From Heliopora coerulea (lineage: Eukaryota; Cnidaria; Anthozoa; Scleralcyonacea; Helioporidae): DNA of 64,000 bases. Position 1 is the first letter of the stretch, and every line of letters starts with the position of its first letter. The stretch covers positions 248,001 through 312,000 of the forward strand of contig JASJOG010000207.1 of the NCBI GenBank assembly GCA_030142905.1, written 5' to 3'. This document shows positions 43,018 to 54,238 of this stretch, in pieces. The position numbers and the translations under genes were made by a program. A model generated the notes under the pieces. It was not told the origin of the DNA. It was given only the letters and a program-made list of their open reading frames with translations, and ran no database searches.

Positions 43018-43232
43018 TGAGTGCACATGACAAAAAATTTATCTCAGGTAATAATATAGATATGATAAATCGAAATCAATTAATACGTGAGCTATTGAGT
43101 GGAATCACTGAGAGCAAACTTAAACAGTTGGTTAATCTCAGAAAAAAACATGAAACCAAGACCAGTCCCTAGAACTAAAAAACAGGTCAAACAGATGGTT
43201 CACGGATATGATGATGATAATAATATTTATTG
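43018..43232 (+). pseudogene. N-terminal part of a proline/lysine-rich Polinton ORF
   Basis: MSAHDKKFISGNNIDMINRN, then LVNLRKK and, in another frame, MKPRPVPRTKKQVKQMVHGY. The PRPVPRTKK motif recurs at 43.56-43.66 kb. It looks like an ORF that precedes the polymerase in the element. Interrupted around 43232. Confidence 0.4.
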
Positions 43233-43462
43233 AGGAAACTTTTTAACATAGTGATTTTCAAAAAGTGACCTCAAATAATCTATCTAATAAAATACGATTA
43301 AATTACAAAGATATAAGATATAATATAATATACATTTAGACAAAAATAAAATTAAAATAAAATATTTACATGCTTAAAATACTATGCTTGAATATATTAA
43401 GTTTTCTGAATGGCGAATTGCCTGACTAAGTGTGTTGAAATCTTTGACTGCCTGAAATTCAG

Positions 43463-43661
43463 TAATTACGTTTTCCTCATATTTCTGAGCCACCTGTTTA
43501 ACAGGTTTTTTGGTTCTTGGTTTAGGAATAGGTTTGTAATCATCCAATGGTTTTTTAGTTCGTGGTTAAAAAACCATTGGATGATTACAAACCTATTCCT
43601 AAACAAAGAACCAAAAAACGTGTTAAACAGGTGGCTCAGGAATATGAGGAAAACGTAATTA
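43463..43661. repeat. Near-perfect inverted repeat in a proline/lysine-rich coding repeat
   Basis: A left arm of about 98 bases and its near-perfect complement meet at about 43562. The right arm, read on the plus strand, encodes KPLDDYKPIPKQRTKKRVKQ and then VAQEYEENVI, related to the motif at 43.15 kb. The two arms differ by one or two small changes. Confidence 0.88.
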
Positions 43662-43739
43662 CTTATCCCAAAAAGAGATCCGGTTAATAGATTTCAGGTA
43701 ATAGGAAATAAGGTTATCTCGTAGACCGGCAAACGGACG

Positions 43740-44070
43740 AGGAAACACTTTCATGGATCGATTTTGTCATTGTATGGAAAAAATAAAAGGAGAAAAACAA
43801 AAAGTGTCAATTATATTAGATGTGACTATTAAGGCACGTAACGTCTTCCTACTCGACGATAGATCTGTTCAGGAATAAGAAAACATTCGGAAAGGGTACT
43901 ATAAGAACGGTGATTACGAATATGAAATTCAACATGAAAAGATTATCAATCAGACGAAGAAAAATTTCATGTTCACTGAATATATAGACAAAACACATGG
44001 ACCATTTATTATAGATTTGCCAAAATTGGATAACAATGACATGTATAAATTCATGTTTTACATTCATTAA
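43740..44070 (+). pseudogene. Polinton-associated ORF, unknown
   Basis: Open patches read KQKVSIILDVTIKARNVFLL and then YEIQHEKIINQTKKNFMF and GPFIIDLPKLDNNDMYKFMF, ending at 44067. Stops occur near 43877. The Ile/Lys/Asn-rich composition matches other ORFs of the element. No motif is recognised. Confidence 0.35.
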
Positions 44071-44162
44071 AAAAGAATTTTAACGTATTATCAATGAAAA
44101 CAATAGCTTAAATCTGATGTAAAATAATTCCGTACGATGACAAGCAATTCATCAAGGAAAAT

Positions 44163-45532
44163 ATGAGCAGACTAAAATTGGATTCCTACCTTATCAACAG
44201 GAAAAACGCAGACAGTAGGAGATGTGGAAAAAACACGTGCGTGGTCGATTACGTTTGGGGTCAAATCAAAAGAGAAAGAGGATTCAAGACATATGATTAT
44301 CACAAATTGAAAAACGGAATATATGAATACGTGTTTAACCCCCCTATGGTAAGCACAGAAGAGTTAGTTACTTGGGTTAGTCACTCCAATGTGTGAATAC
44401 ATGCATTTGCCGCAACATACAGAATATTCCTAACACATTCCAACTTTCACATTGACATTGTTCTGGTGTACAGAACTAAAGATCATTATTCCCATAACAG
44501 ATCGCAATTCGAAATAAATAGCATGCAAGGCGAACCAAGAGAAATGTGATAATCTATTAAAACATATGAATGATCCCAAATAGACTAGAGGCCACGAAAA
44601 CATAACAAAAATAAAAACTGTTGAAGATATCATTAATCTCAACAAAAAAGCAACGTAATAATCCTACCCGAAAACATGAAAATGAATACAGCCATTCATA
44701 CTTATGTCAATAACTCTAAAATGTATATTAAGTATTTGCACTGGAATAACAGAGGCATATTAGACGGATTCATAGACCACAACAAAAATATGAGTCTTCT
44801 TAATGAGGAATACAGTACAAGAGAAATTATTTGTGACAAATTATTTGAAACATACAAAAGATATGATTTCAAGTGGACCAATCAATCATACACATCACTG
44901 GCACCCTCGCTCTTTAAACAACAATGTGGATACCTTCTCCAACAATCAACAGTGTGAATACACGAAAAATATTAGACGATTACAGTCCTAGAGCTTTACA
45001 ATGGTGTAGTACAGACAACATACCTGATGATGTTATTAACGTCGATATTTGCTAATCATATCCCAACGTAGTATTAAGCAACAACATCCCAATGCCTATT
45101 CTTACTATCCACGACGTCGATGAAAAATTCAATTGCAAAAGTGACTTAAGACAAACAGGCGAATTTTACATTGATGAAACCATTCTCAATAACTATGGAT
45201 CACCCATAAAAATAGAAGCAGGATTTATAGCAGTGGTCTGATCTCGTACGTGGTGGATACTCTAAATATGCCAACTTCACAAATCAAATATAAAACCGTA
45301 ACAAAAAGAGCGCTAATACTAGGTACATTCAAGAGCTTCATAAGGTACACATTCGACAACTTTCCAGAAAAGGAAGCAAAATATAATTAATGGCAAACAG
45401 TTTCATCAGTGAGTTGGGTAGAAAATACAATAGAACTAATCATGGATTCACATGCACAGACTACGACACCGCTATGTGTTGCTGGACATCCGCAATGCTC
45501 GAAAGAAGAAACTTTACAATAGATCACTATTA
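44163..45532 (+). pseudogene. Polinton protein-primed family B DNA polymerase, N-terminal and palm part
   Basis: An N-terminal frame reads SRRCGKNTCVVDYVWGQIKR. Frame changes precede NRGILDGFIDHNKNMSLLNE and YDFKWTNQSYTSLAPSLFKQ. The motif-A region (PRALQWCSTDNIPDDV-like, then VDI) and a following TGEFYIDET-type block are readable in other frames, then MANSFISELGRKYNRTNHGF and CTDYDTAMCCWTS near motif B. It is interrupted at 45533 by the Penelope-like inverted pair and continues from about 47400. This enzyme replicates the element from a protein primer in Polintons. Confidence 0.75.
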
Positions 45533-45821
45533 GTCTATTAATAAAAGTTATTGCCCAGCAAATAATGTTAAGGAGCGACATGTCGCACATAAACGCATCT
45601 GGATATTTTGAAATACTTTAATAATGGCTAACGTTTCGTCACCTTACAAGTTACATCATCAGAGTAAGATATGTTTACAAATATTTCTCGGCTTAAATAA
45701 CCTACACGATTACAAAAAATAGACATGGACAAGGAATAAATTAATGACGTGTCGAACAGGGATTAAGGTGAGAGAGGGAAAATATATACCTCAAAATAAC
45801 ATAAAATGAAAAGACTAATGT

Positions 45822-46064
45822 TTACATTGAGAGATTTATTTTCGCCATTAACAAACTTTCTCGAATAAGGGTATCGAATTCAGGACTACCGCTAGCCAAA
45901 GTTGAAAAATCATCGAAGGATATCGGGTGTCCAGTTTCTCTTTTATGTGTCAAGATGTTGGAGAAAGAGGTGGAACGAGAAGTCTCAATACCTGTGTGAG
46001 CCGAATTGCCCATGTGTTCGCAGATCCTGGTGTGTAAACTTCGGGTTGTTTCACTGAAACACAA
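45822..46064 (-). pseudogene. GIY-YIG C-terminus, left arm
   Basis: SETTRSLHTRICEHMGNSAH is the Arg/His block after the GIY-YIG core, followed by RETGHPISFDDFSTLASGSP and FDTLIRESLLMAKINLSM at the end. The N-terminal core is missing. Confidence 0.75.
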
Positions 46065-46090
46065 CGCGAAACAGCGTTGGTATTAATGGC

Positions 46091-47108
46091 ACAGAGTTGG
46101 CACAAATCAGCGGTGTTGATATGGGCTTACCACTTGGCTTACTTTTTGCCAATACATTTTTATCACACCATGAGAAAATATGGCTAGAGAACTGCCCCAT
46201 TGAATTTAAACCGCTTTTTTATAGACGGTATGTTGATGATTCGTTTATCTTATTTAAATCTTGTGACCAATTCGAAACTTTTCCAAATTACTTAAATTTA
46301 CAACACCCTATAACATTAATTTTACTTGTGAAGTGGAGTCCAATAAAACATTGTACTTTGTTGATATTACCATTTCTCGATCTAATAATTCTTTTCCCAC
46401 TTCTGTTCATCGAAAACCAACATTTGTCGGACTTTTTACTAATTTTGTGATTTATAAAAATTGTCTAATTCATACTTATTTCGATATATTAACATATGAT
46501 GATCCTACCCCGTTTTTCACGAAGAACTTACAAAATTTAAAACTTTGTTTCTTAAAAGTAGATATCCGGAACGTTTTTTAGACTATTGTTTTCGTTTGTT
46601 TTCAAATAAAGTTTTCGACCCGCCTACTAAACCGCTCACAGCACCTAAATTGCACTTTTCCATAGTATTGCATTTCCCCGGAAACCACGGACTCAAAATT
46701 CCCCAACAGCTTTTGAAGTTAGTATCATTGGCTCACCCATACATGGGCCTCCGAGTGATTTTCGACCAGTTTGCCGTTTGCCACATTTTTTAGTTTCAAA
46801 AACCGATTCCCTATGCGCTCAGATCTAATATTGTTTATAAGTTTACGTGCCAACGCTGTTCCGCGTTGTATCTCAGCGAAACAACCCGAAGTTTACACAC
46901 CAGGATCTGCGAACACATGGGCATTTCGGCTCACACAGGTATTGAGACTTTTCGTTCCACCTCTTTCTCCAACATCTTGACACATAAAAGAGAAACTGGA
47001 CACCCGATATCCTTCGATGATTTTTCAATTTTGGCTAGCGGTAGTCCTGAATTCGATACCCTTATTCGAGAAAGTTTGTTAATGGCGAAAATAAATCTCT
47101 CAATGTAA
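46091..47108 (+). pseudogene. Penelope-like RT C-terminal part plus GIY-YIG domain
   Basis: QISGVDMGLPLGLLFANTFL is the RT template-grip block and FYRRYVDDSFILF holds the YVDD catalytic pair. The frame then changes near 46330 and 46540 to SVHRKPTFVGLFTNF and AYPYMGL-like blocks, and reads ETTRSLHTRICEHMGISAHT in the GIY-YIG region, ending LLMAKINLSM at 47106. N-terminal RT parts are missing. Confidence 0.75.
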
Positions 47109-47398
47109 ACATTAGGTCTTTTCATTTTATGTTATTTTGAGGTATATATTTTCCCTCTCTCACCTTAATCCCTGTTCGACACGTCATTAATTTATTCCTT
47201 GTCCATGTCTATTTTTTGTAATCGTATAGGTTATTTAAGCCGAGAAATATTTGTAAACATATCTTACTCTGATGATGTAACTTGTAAGGTGACGAAACGT
47301 TAGCCATTATTAAAGTATTTCAAAATATCCAGATGCGTTTATGTGCGACATGTCGCTCCTTAACATTATTTGCTGGGCAATAATTTTTATTATTAGAC

Positions 47399-47950
47399 TT
47401 CCGTTTCCATCTGGTATTTCGATAGCCAAGATCATTATAATAATACACATTTAATTAGAGAACAATCATGTGATAAAATCTTGACTGACAATACTAGTAT
47501 AAACAGATTTGTGGTCTCCGAAGCTATTTTAAAATGCCAGCAACTCATAGAAGCGTGCGGTGGTAAGGATTCCGTTCTTTATGGTTATAATACAGATAGT
47601 TTATATGTAACTAATACTGAGATGAAATTCAAACATAAGAAAGACGTTACATTTAAAACAAAATAAAATAGACAAAGCATATATTACCGACTCAGTATCG
47701 ACATACTTCGAAAAATATCACAGAGAAAGCATGGATATAAAGGACTATGAAAAACACAAATGGTGTGGGTTGGATATATCTCAAACTCATTAATTATTCA
47801 TAAAATAACTAGCAAACTATACCGACGAATCTTAGGTCACATGATCATACCAGAAGCCAGGTGAAATGTTTGACGCTATTAAAAGCTGGGAAGGGTTTTG
47901 ATATCAACAGGAAAGAGTTGGGGCTTAATAAAATAAATCAAATTGAATTA
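47399..47950 (+). pseudogene. Polinton DNA polymerase B, C-terminal part
   Basis: The frame reads LTDNTSINRFVVSEAILKCQ (about 47481) and then LYGYNTDSLYVTN, the motif-C region with the TDS metal-binding Asp. KHKKDVTFKTK ends that frame; a change continues with YITDSVSTYFEKYHRESMDI. Decay is complete by about 47950. Confidence 0.72.
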
Positions 47951-48070
47951 ATTTCGATTTAGTCCAAGGACTGAATTAATTATAATCCAGCCCTAGGGTT
48001 AGATCAAAATTAATTCAGTCCTTGGACTAAATTAAAATTAATTCAGTTCTACGACTGGATTAAGATTAAT
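47950..48070. repeat. Short inverted repeats at the right end of the Polinton
   Basis: TTTAGTCCAAGGACTGAATT and the reverse complement AATTCAGTCCTTGGACTAAA flank CCCTAGGG-centred sequence. A third, diverged half-copy (ATTCAGTTCTACGACTGGAT) follows. It might be part of the element end or an unrelated foldback. Confidence 0.55.
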
Positions 48071-48620
48071 CGAATCCTTGCACTGGGTGAAAAGTCATTC
48101 AGCTTTAGCGCAACATCTAATAAATTGTGTCTTAAAAAAGTGCCTAAACTTTGCTCCCCTGCATTAAAAACATTTCTGGACACTTTATACACAAATTTTA
48201 CTATCATATCGCAATCAGTGAAAAACAACAGCATGATTTTAGCTGCCAGATATTTATCTAGAACTGAGCAATATATTTCAAACACACACACACATTGAAT
48301 AAGCCAGTTAATGGCTTCTCACACAACTATATTAAATTTAACTTCGAATCACACTTTACGTTTTGCTTATTAAGCAATTTTTAAATTGGTTTATTGTTAC
48401 GTTGCAGTGACCACTGATATTAATTGAATTGTGCGCCCTGTAATTCGCAGATCACGCTAAATTAGTATTTAAAGGTATTTGTTCGTCATTCAAGTCATCC
48501 AATAAAGAATCAACATTCAATACAGACATTTTTGAATCATTTGACACACTGGATAAATTACTAGTAAACTTGAGCTTGGCCTGTTCAGCATCGTACGTAA
48601 TATTTCAAGTACGAGTTGGT
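48071..48620. other. No recognisable gene
   Basis: AT-rich. A minus-strand frame at 48049-48291 of 80 codons has unremarkable composition, no start context and no recognised homology. Confidence 0.45.
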
Positions 48621-48625
48621 GTTCT

Positions 48626-48722
48626 TCCTCCGATTTCTAGATACCGAGAAACGAGTTGAAAAACGAGCCGAAGCCGAGTTTTTTTAACGAGTTTCGAGGT
48701 ATCTAGAAATCGGAGAAAGAAC
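48626..48722. repeat. Foldback of about 97 bases
   Basis: TTCCTCCGATTTCTAGATAC and AACGAGTT are answered in inverse order at 48685-48722, with a 12-20-base loop. It lies at the outer edge of the giant palindrome's left arm. Confidence 0.8.
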
Positions 48723-49231
48723 ACTAAATGAGTGTTTGAAATTACTTCTCAAACGAACCAGTATTTTAGGCGAAAATCCAGCCGAAAGTTGGAAAAATTC
48801 AGCTGTAATCTTCCTCCGATTTCTAAATACTGATTAATTATGTATTTCTTTCGTTTTTGCTCTATGAGTTATTAATGATAAGAAAAGTTTAGAGACAGTC
48901 GAAAATAGATACATATCTGAATAAGCCGAAAAAATGGTAATAAATTGTCAAACAAAAGATGTAACCCATAAAACACAAAAAAGCTTGAATACAAAGTTGA
49001 AATAGAAAATGAAGAAAAACTAAAAAAGAGAGTTGTTATCTTAGACAAGAAAATAGTAATAAAGGATGACGAAAAAAATAAGTTGTTGTTGTTTAATGCG
49101 ACGGTTGATAGAAAAAGATTAAAATCATGGCAAGATACAACAAAACGTCAAAAGAACAAACAGTAATAAAAATTGAGCAAAAAATGAGAGACAAAATTAA
49201 ATAACTAACATTATACTTCAATTAAATAATT

Positions 49232-49426
49232 TATTTATATATTGGTATCCATTATGTGGAGAAAATATTCACTCTTTTACTTTGTTAATATATTGGTATC
49301 CATTATATCGAGAAAATATTTAGTCTCTTACTTTGTTAATTTATTGGTATCCATTATGTGGAGAAAATATATGTATATTACAATTAATTATATATCGGCA
49401 TCCTACCTGTGGAGAAAATATTAATT
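49232..49426. repeat. Minisatellite, unit about 57 bp (left arm)
   Basis: ATTGGTATCCATTATGTGGA recurs three times, each followed by GAAAATATT and TACTTTGTTAAT. The mirror copy is at 55650-55845. Confidence 0.9.
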
Positions 49427-49576
49427 TATAGATCATGTTTTATGAAAATCACTAGGTAGAATCATAACAAGAAACCGAATCTTTGAACCATTTGAACACA
49501 CGCTTTTTCGATTCAATCAAGTTATACACAGAAAAATGGCTTTAGTAATTCAGTCCATTTTGGGGGGGATTTCGAT

Positions 49577-50152
49577 TCATGACCCCTGAAAAAATGAGTG
49601 TGAGTTTTCGACGTGACAGCACAAGTAGTTGTCCTGCATAAGTAGTTTGATGGCCGTTACTAAGCTAGACTTCTCTTCCTCAAGTCGCTTCGTATATTCG
49701 TTTTGGAATTTTTGTTCAGTTCTAAGTTCCTTAATTTCAGTCCTACACAGTAATAAATCAATTCTAAGATGTTCAATTTTTTTTTCATTTCCCACATAGG
49801 CTTTAACACAACACTTGTTTTTGAAATCATGAATATCAGCTCTTAGGCCTGCCAGTTCCTTCATCAAAGCAACGTGACCACAAACAATTTCTGACACAGT
49901 TTGCTCACCGTTTTCAAAGTTTATCCCCTATCTCTGGATTGTAGCGTTCTCATTTAATTCGCTGCATGACTCTCCAGTGGAGATTTTCTGGTCCTTATCA
50001 ATGGAAGGGATACTGTCAATTCGAGCTGGTTCATCTTCTACGCCATTATAATCGGTCGTTGTCCTGTTTCGTTCACAAACATTGTGTAACATTTCTCTCA
50101 ATACAGTGTCTTCCTTACCGTGTAACATAAGGAGACAAGTAGAAATGTACAA
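49577..50152 (-). pseudogene. Coiled-coil ORF (left arm)
   Basis: Two adjacent frames, MYISTCLLMLHGKEDTVLRE (ending at 49928) and a frame from MSEIVCGHVALMKEL (49897-49577), are separated by one stop and read as one protein. The second half is a coiled coil (LRADIHDFKNKC, LRTEQKFQNEYTKRLEEEKS). Similar coiled proteins stand before SGNH domains in CR1/L2-like LINE ORF1s, which would make this an ORF1 remnant; that is an inference. Confidence 0.45.
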
Positions 50153-50169
50153 TCTAATGGAACAGTGAG

Positions 50170-50205
50170 AGAGAGGGAGAGAGAGAGAGAAAGGGAGAGA
50201 GAGAA

Positions 50206-50256
<51 letters not shown>
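50170..50256. repeat. (GA)n microsatellite
   Basis: Nearly pure GA run with a few GGGA interruptions; mirrored as (TC)n at 54822-54908. Confidence 0.95.
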
Positions 50257-50259
<3 letters not shown>

Positions 50260-50535
50260 AGAAAATATTTTTTAAAGCTCAGAATCACATCAATATTACA
50301 ATTGTTTTTCACGCAAGCTGAGGTCTCCATAGAGTAAATATATATGCATAAGTACTGTTATTACATTTACAACTCTCTACATCACTGTTGCTGGGAACTG
50401 AAGGAGGAGGATTGATCTATAAAAATCTTTAAATCCGGTGGGGCTTTTGAAAGCCCCACAGGAAACCTACTTAGTTGCCTGAAGATCGTTAACAACGTGA
50501 AACTCGGGGTAGCGACGTGAGAAATCTATATCTCA

Positions 50536-50537
<2 letters not shown>

Positions 50538-50570
<33 letters not shown>
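50538..50570. repeat. (TA)n microsatellite
   Basis: Mirrored at 54507-54538; another run at 56734-56762 follows the third tail copy. Confidence 0.95.
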
Positions 50571-50572
<2 letters not shown>

Positions 50573-50814
50573 ACGTTTAATGGAAATTTAATAAAAATAT
50601 CAAAAACTGTAACTCCAGTTTCACGCTGCACGGCGATTCTCAGACCAAAAGTTAAAACTATTTACAGTGATATATATAAGCAAATCAATTAAAAAATTAA
50701 TATGGAATATATTACATAAAATATGAACCTATAGATAAAATTACGTATTTACATAAAAATTTTACCTAATTACATAAAAATTTTGCTGCATGCCTACACT
50801 TCGTTACTAATTCG

Positions 50815-52760
50815 GATCTTTTGTTCAATAAAAAGCGTTTATCTGCATTTAAAATCAGCAGTTTTTCCGTAGATGTATCTAGACAGTGCGGTGCTATTTG
50901 CATGTTTCATATGATTGAAAGAGTGCATGTGATTGTTAAATCTGGTTTTAAATTCACCCTCGGTCATGCCAATGTAGATTCTCTTCGTATCTTTGGAACA
51001 CGTCTTCACCGTGGCTTGGTAAACTAAATTCTTTTTCAGGCACGATCCTTTTAACGGGCATTCTTCCTTCTTTCTACAATTGCATGACCTTTCTTTCATA
51101 GTATTGTCGAAATTTAAAATTCTGTAGTTATGGCGTTGAATAATTTGGGACATGTTCGCGGTACATCGGTAGCTGACCTTGATGGTATTCTTATTAAAAA
51201 GCTTGTGCAGAGCGTGGCCAACAGGGAAATGCTTGCTGACCAATTCTAAAAATGTTCTGCCGACGTTTGTCATGACGCTCATAGAAAATGGAGGGTTGAA
51301 CCAAATAATGTTGCGCTTTCTTGATCTGTTACTGGGTGCCGATTCTTGGTACGATCTCTGGATAACGTTTTTGAAACCACTCTCTCTCTAAGCGCTTCGT
51401 TGTAGATTGGAGCAGCTCTTTCGAAGCAATCCATGTTGCATGATAGTCTGGAAATTCTGTCGATAGTTGAAATTGGCACCTGCTTTTTGACAGATGGCGG
51501 GTGATTGGAGTCAACGTGGATAAACAGCGGTGCATTATCGGGTTTTCGGTACGGTTGGTATGTCCCATTGTTTAGATTAAGGGTTATGTCAAGGTAATTA
51601 ACAATCTTTAGGTTGACTTGGATGGTAATTTTTAAACCGAAACCAGCAAAGCATTCCACGAATCGTTTTCTAACTTTGTCAGCGGTGCGCGGTCCCATGT
51701 TACGAAATGCAGCCAAACCATCATCCCTATATAAGCCGATATTCTCGTTTTTAAAAACGGTTTTCAACTTGTCGAGTAACAAAAGTCCAACCAGTTCACA
51801 AACCTCAGCTCCATCGTGGCTTCCCATTGTTACATCGAATAGATCTGCATTGTCACGCTTGCACCATACGTTGTTGTTTTCAAATAGCAGTGACTTACGG
51901 GCATGCATGATTACTTCGATGTCCTCATCTGAGATGCCAACAAATTTCTTGGCATAGGATAATGCTTGTGCCAATAGGTTTACATTTATAGAGGGATAAA
52001 AATCCACAATGTCAAACATAAATGTCAAACATTGTTTGTTGTTTAGTCTGGTGAACCAATCTATAACTGCGGATGAATTTCTCCATTGGCGTGCCTTGGT
52101 GTGGTGTCTAACTGCGCTGTTAATTTTTTCGAGGATCTGCTTGCTCACGATTCCCAACTGACTCTTGGCGGGATTAATCAACCTACATTTGGGGTTATTA
52201 TCAAAATTCTCCTTGTGATCTTTTAGGGTAATGAATGCGTTTCTTTTATTCATCGTTTCTATACGGTCCCCAATTCTCAAACGACTGGCGATGAGTTTTA
52301 ATTCCTTATTTATGTTGGGTACGGAGTCGACAGGTGCCAATTTGTATTTGCTTGTTATGTTCTCTCTCAGCAGTTTCTCATACTTCTGTTTCTCCAGCTG
52401 CTAAATGTTTCGTGACTTGTCTGCAAATATAAACACTTTTGGCGAGGCATTTATCGTCTGCATATCTCTGCGTAGTGTGTTCTGGAAGACGTTGTTGATT
52501 TTTCTAAATTTGATGTTCTCAACCATCGTGAATATGTCATCTTCAAAGGGCTCCAAGAGTGTGTTACTTGGCGGACAGTTTTTAGATTTTAGCTTGAACT
52601 TGTTGGTGTCTCGTGTAGTATCGGAATTCAATGGAAAAAATACTTTCCATCGCATTCGTTTGATGATCGACTCCACGCTGGACAGCAATCTTGTGAGGTA
52701 GGCATTTTTGCATGGAACTGGTACATTCTTCATAGAATAATTAAAAAGTGTCTTTTCCAT
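50815..52760 (-). pseudogene. Penelope-like RT plus GIY-YIG protein (left arm)
   Basis: The minus strand starts MEKTLFNYSMKNVPVPCK (52760). After a stop at 52403-52401 the RT continues: FITLKDHKENFDNNPKCRLI (finger), FMFDIVDFYPSI (first Asp, near residue 110 of the 353-codon frame), MGSHDGAEVCE and YRDDGLAAF (catalytic YxDD, 204-207), then YLDITL and YRKP. A frame change near 51330 leads to RNIIWFNPPFS and the GIY-YIG core (LVYQATV, IYIGMTEGEFKTRFNNH). The stop at 50839 follows an internal deletion near the C-terminus. RT and nuclease cores look intact. Confidence 0.88.
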
Positions 52761-52885
52761 TATATATCCTTTGAGGGCGATAGTGCTCTACCACAAATGG
52801 GAGCTTATTAATAGACTTGGATATGTCCATTAGATATTGACAGTGCTCAACACAAATCGTGGAGCTACGTCGGTTGATTAATCCC
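52197..52885. other. Palindrome spacer
   Basis: It contains the N-terminal part of the left-arm RT gene (minus strand, to 52760) and about 125 bases without a frame (52761-52885), where TTGATTAATCCCGCCA occurs twice in short succession. The right arm lacks the N-terminal part. Confidence 0.7.
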
Positions 52886-54238
52886 GCCAAATGTAAGTTG
52901 ATTAATCCCGCCAAGAGTCAGTTGGGAATCGTGAGCAAGCAGATCCTCGAAAAAATTAACAGCGCAGTTAGACACCACACCAAGGCACGCCAATGGAGAA
53001 ATTCATCCGCAGTTATAGATTGGTTCACCAGACTAAACAACAAACAATGTTTGACATTTATGTTTGACATTGTGGATTTTTATCCCTCTATAAATGTAAA
53101 CCTATTGGCACAAGCATTATCCTATGCCAAGAAATTTGTTGGCATCTCAGATGAGGACATCGAAGTAATCATGCATGCCCGTAAGTCACTGCTATTTGAA
53201 AACAACAACGTATGGTGCAAGCGTGACAATGCAGATCTATTCGATGTAACAATGGGAAGCCACGATGGAGCTGAGGTTTGTGAACTGGTTGGACTTTTGT
53301 TACTCGACAAGTTGAAAACCGTTTTTAAAAACGAGAATATCGGCTTATATAGGGATGATGGTTTGGCTGCATTTCGTAACATGGGACCGCGCACCGCTGA
53401 CAAAGTTAGAAAACGATTCGTGGAATGCTTTGCTGGTTTCGGTTTAAAAATTACCATCCAAGTCAACCTAAAGATTGTTAATTACCTTGACATAACCCTT
53501 AATCTAAACAATGGGACATACCAACCGTACCGAAAACCCGATAATGCACCGCTGTTTATCCACGTTGACTCCAATCACCCGCCATCTGTCAAAAAGCAGG
53601 TGCCAATTTCAACTAGCGACAGAATTTCCAGACTATGATGCAACATGGATTGCTTCGAAAGAGCTGCTCCAATCTACAACGAAGCGCTTAGAGAGAGTGG
53701 TTTCAAAAACGTTATCCAGAGATCGTACCAAGAATCGGCACCCAGTAACAGATCAAGAAAGCGCAACATTATTTGGTTCAACCCTCCATTTTCTATGAGC
53801 GTCATGACAAACGTCGGCAGAACATTTTTAGAATTGGTCAGCAAGCATTTCCCTGTTGGCCACGCTCTGCACAAGCTTTTTAATAAGAATACCATCAAGG
53901 TCAGCTACCGATGTACCGCGAACATGTCCCAAATTATTCAACGCCATAACTACAGAATTTTAAATTTCGACAATACTATGAAAGAAAGGTCATGCAATTG
54001 TAGAAAGAAGGAAGAATGCCCGTTAAAAGGATCGTGCCTGAAAAAGAATTTAGTTTACCAAGCCACGGTGAAGACGTGTTCCAAAGATACGAAGAGAATC
54101 TACATTGGCATGACCGAGGGTGAATTTAAAACCAGATTTAACAATCACATGCACTCTTTCAATCATATGAAACATGCAAATAGCACCGCACTGTCTAGAT
54201 ACATCTACGGAAAAACTGCTGATTTTAAATGCAGATAA
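52859..54238 (+). pseudogene. Penelope-like RT plus GIY-YIG protein (right arm), N-terminally truncated
   Basis: The plus strand joins at ...LINPAKSQLGIVSKQILEK and is otherwise the same as the left-arm gene: FMFDIVDFYPSI, YRDDGLAAF, then a stop at 53636-53638 and a restart at 53645 (MDCFERAAPIYNEALR) that keeps the correct frame into INPPF-like and the GIY-YIG domain. In the right arm the RT-to-GIY frame is broken at a different base than in the left arm, so mutations occurred after duplication. It shares the C-terminal deletion. Confidence 0.86.

Larger units (their letters stand above)
45533..47398. mobile_element. Inverted pair of Penelope-like retroelement ends inside the polymerase gene
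   Basis: Left arm 45533-46081 and right arm 46853-47398 are reverse complements, near 548 bases each. Both ends read GTCTA.TAATAAAA. Each arm is a 3' end: the GIY-YIG C-terminus followed by a tail with CTGATGATGTAACTTG and GACGAAACG. The central 770 bases add an RT tail on the plus strand. The host polymerase frame resumes right after the right end. Confidence 0.82.
22400..48030. mobile_element. Degenerate Polinton/Maverick-like virus-like element
   Basis: Genes for a packaging ATPase, a double-jelly-roll capsid protein, a chromodomain integrase and a protein-primed family B polymerase occur together with several ORFs of Polinton-type size and order. The block from 22.4 to 36.6 kb is mostly minus strand and the block from 36.6 to 48.0 kb mostly plus strand, meeting at about 36.6 kb. 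Ends are approximate: I could not find terminal inverted repeats. Four later insertions lie inside. Every gene longer than 150 codons is broken. Confidence 0.75.

Noticed and set aside
22160..49610. Terminal inverted repeats of the Polinton
   Set aside because: The matching inverted segments at 22160-22345 and 49440-49610 belong to a coiled-coil ORF repeat with a third copy at 55460-55640. They are not at plausible element ends relative to the right-hand genes, and they do not begin with typical Polinton termini.
53122..53466. Open frame of 114 codons antisense to the Penelope-like RT (also 51613-51957)
   Set aside because: It is a shadow of the conserved RT sequence, whose motifs lie on the other strand.
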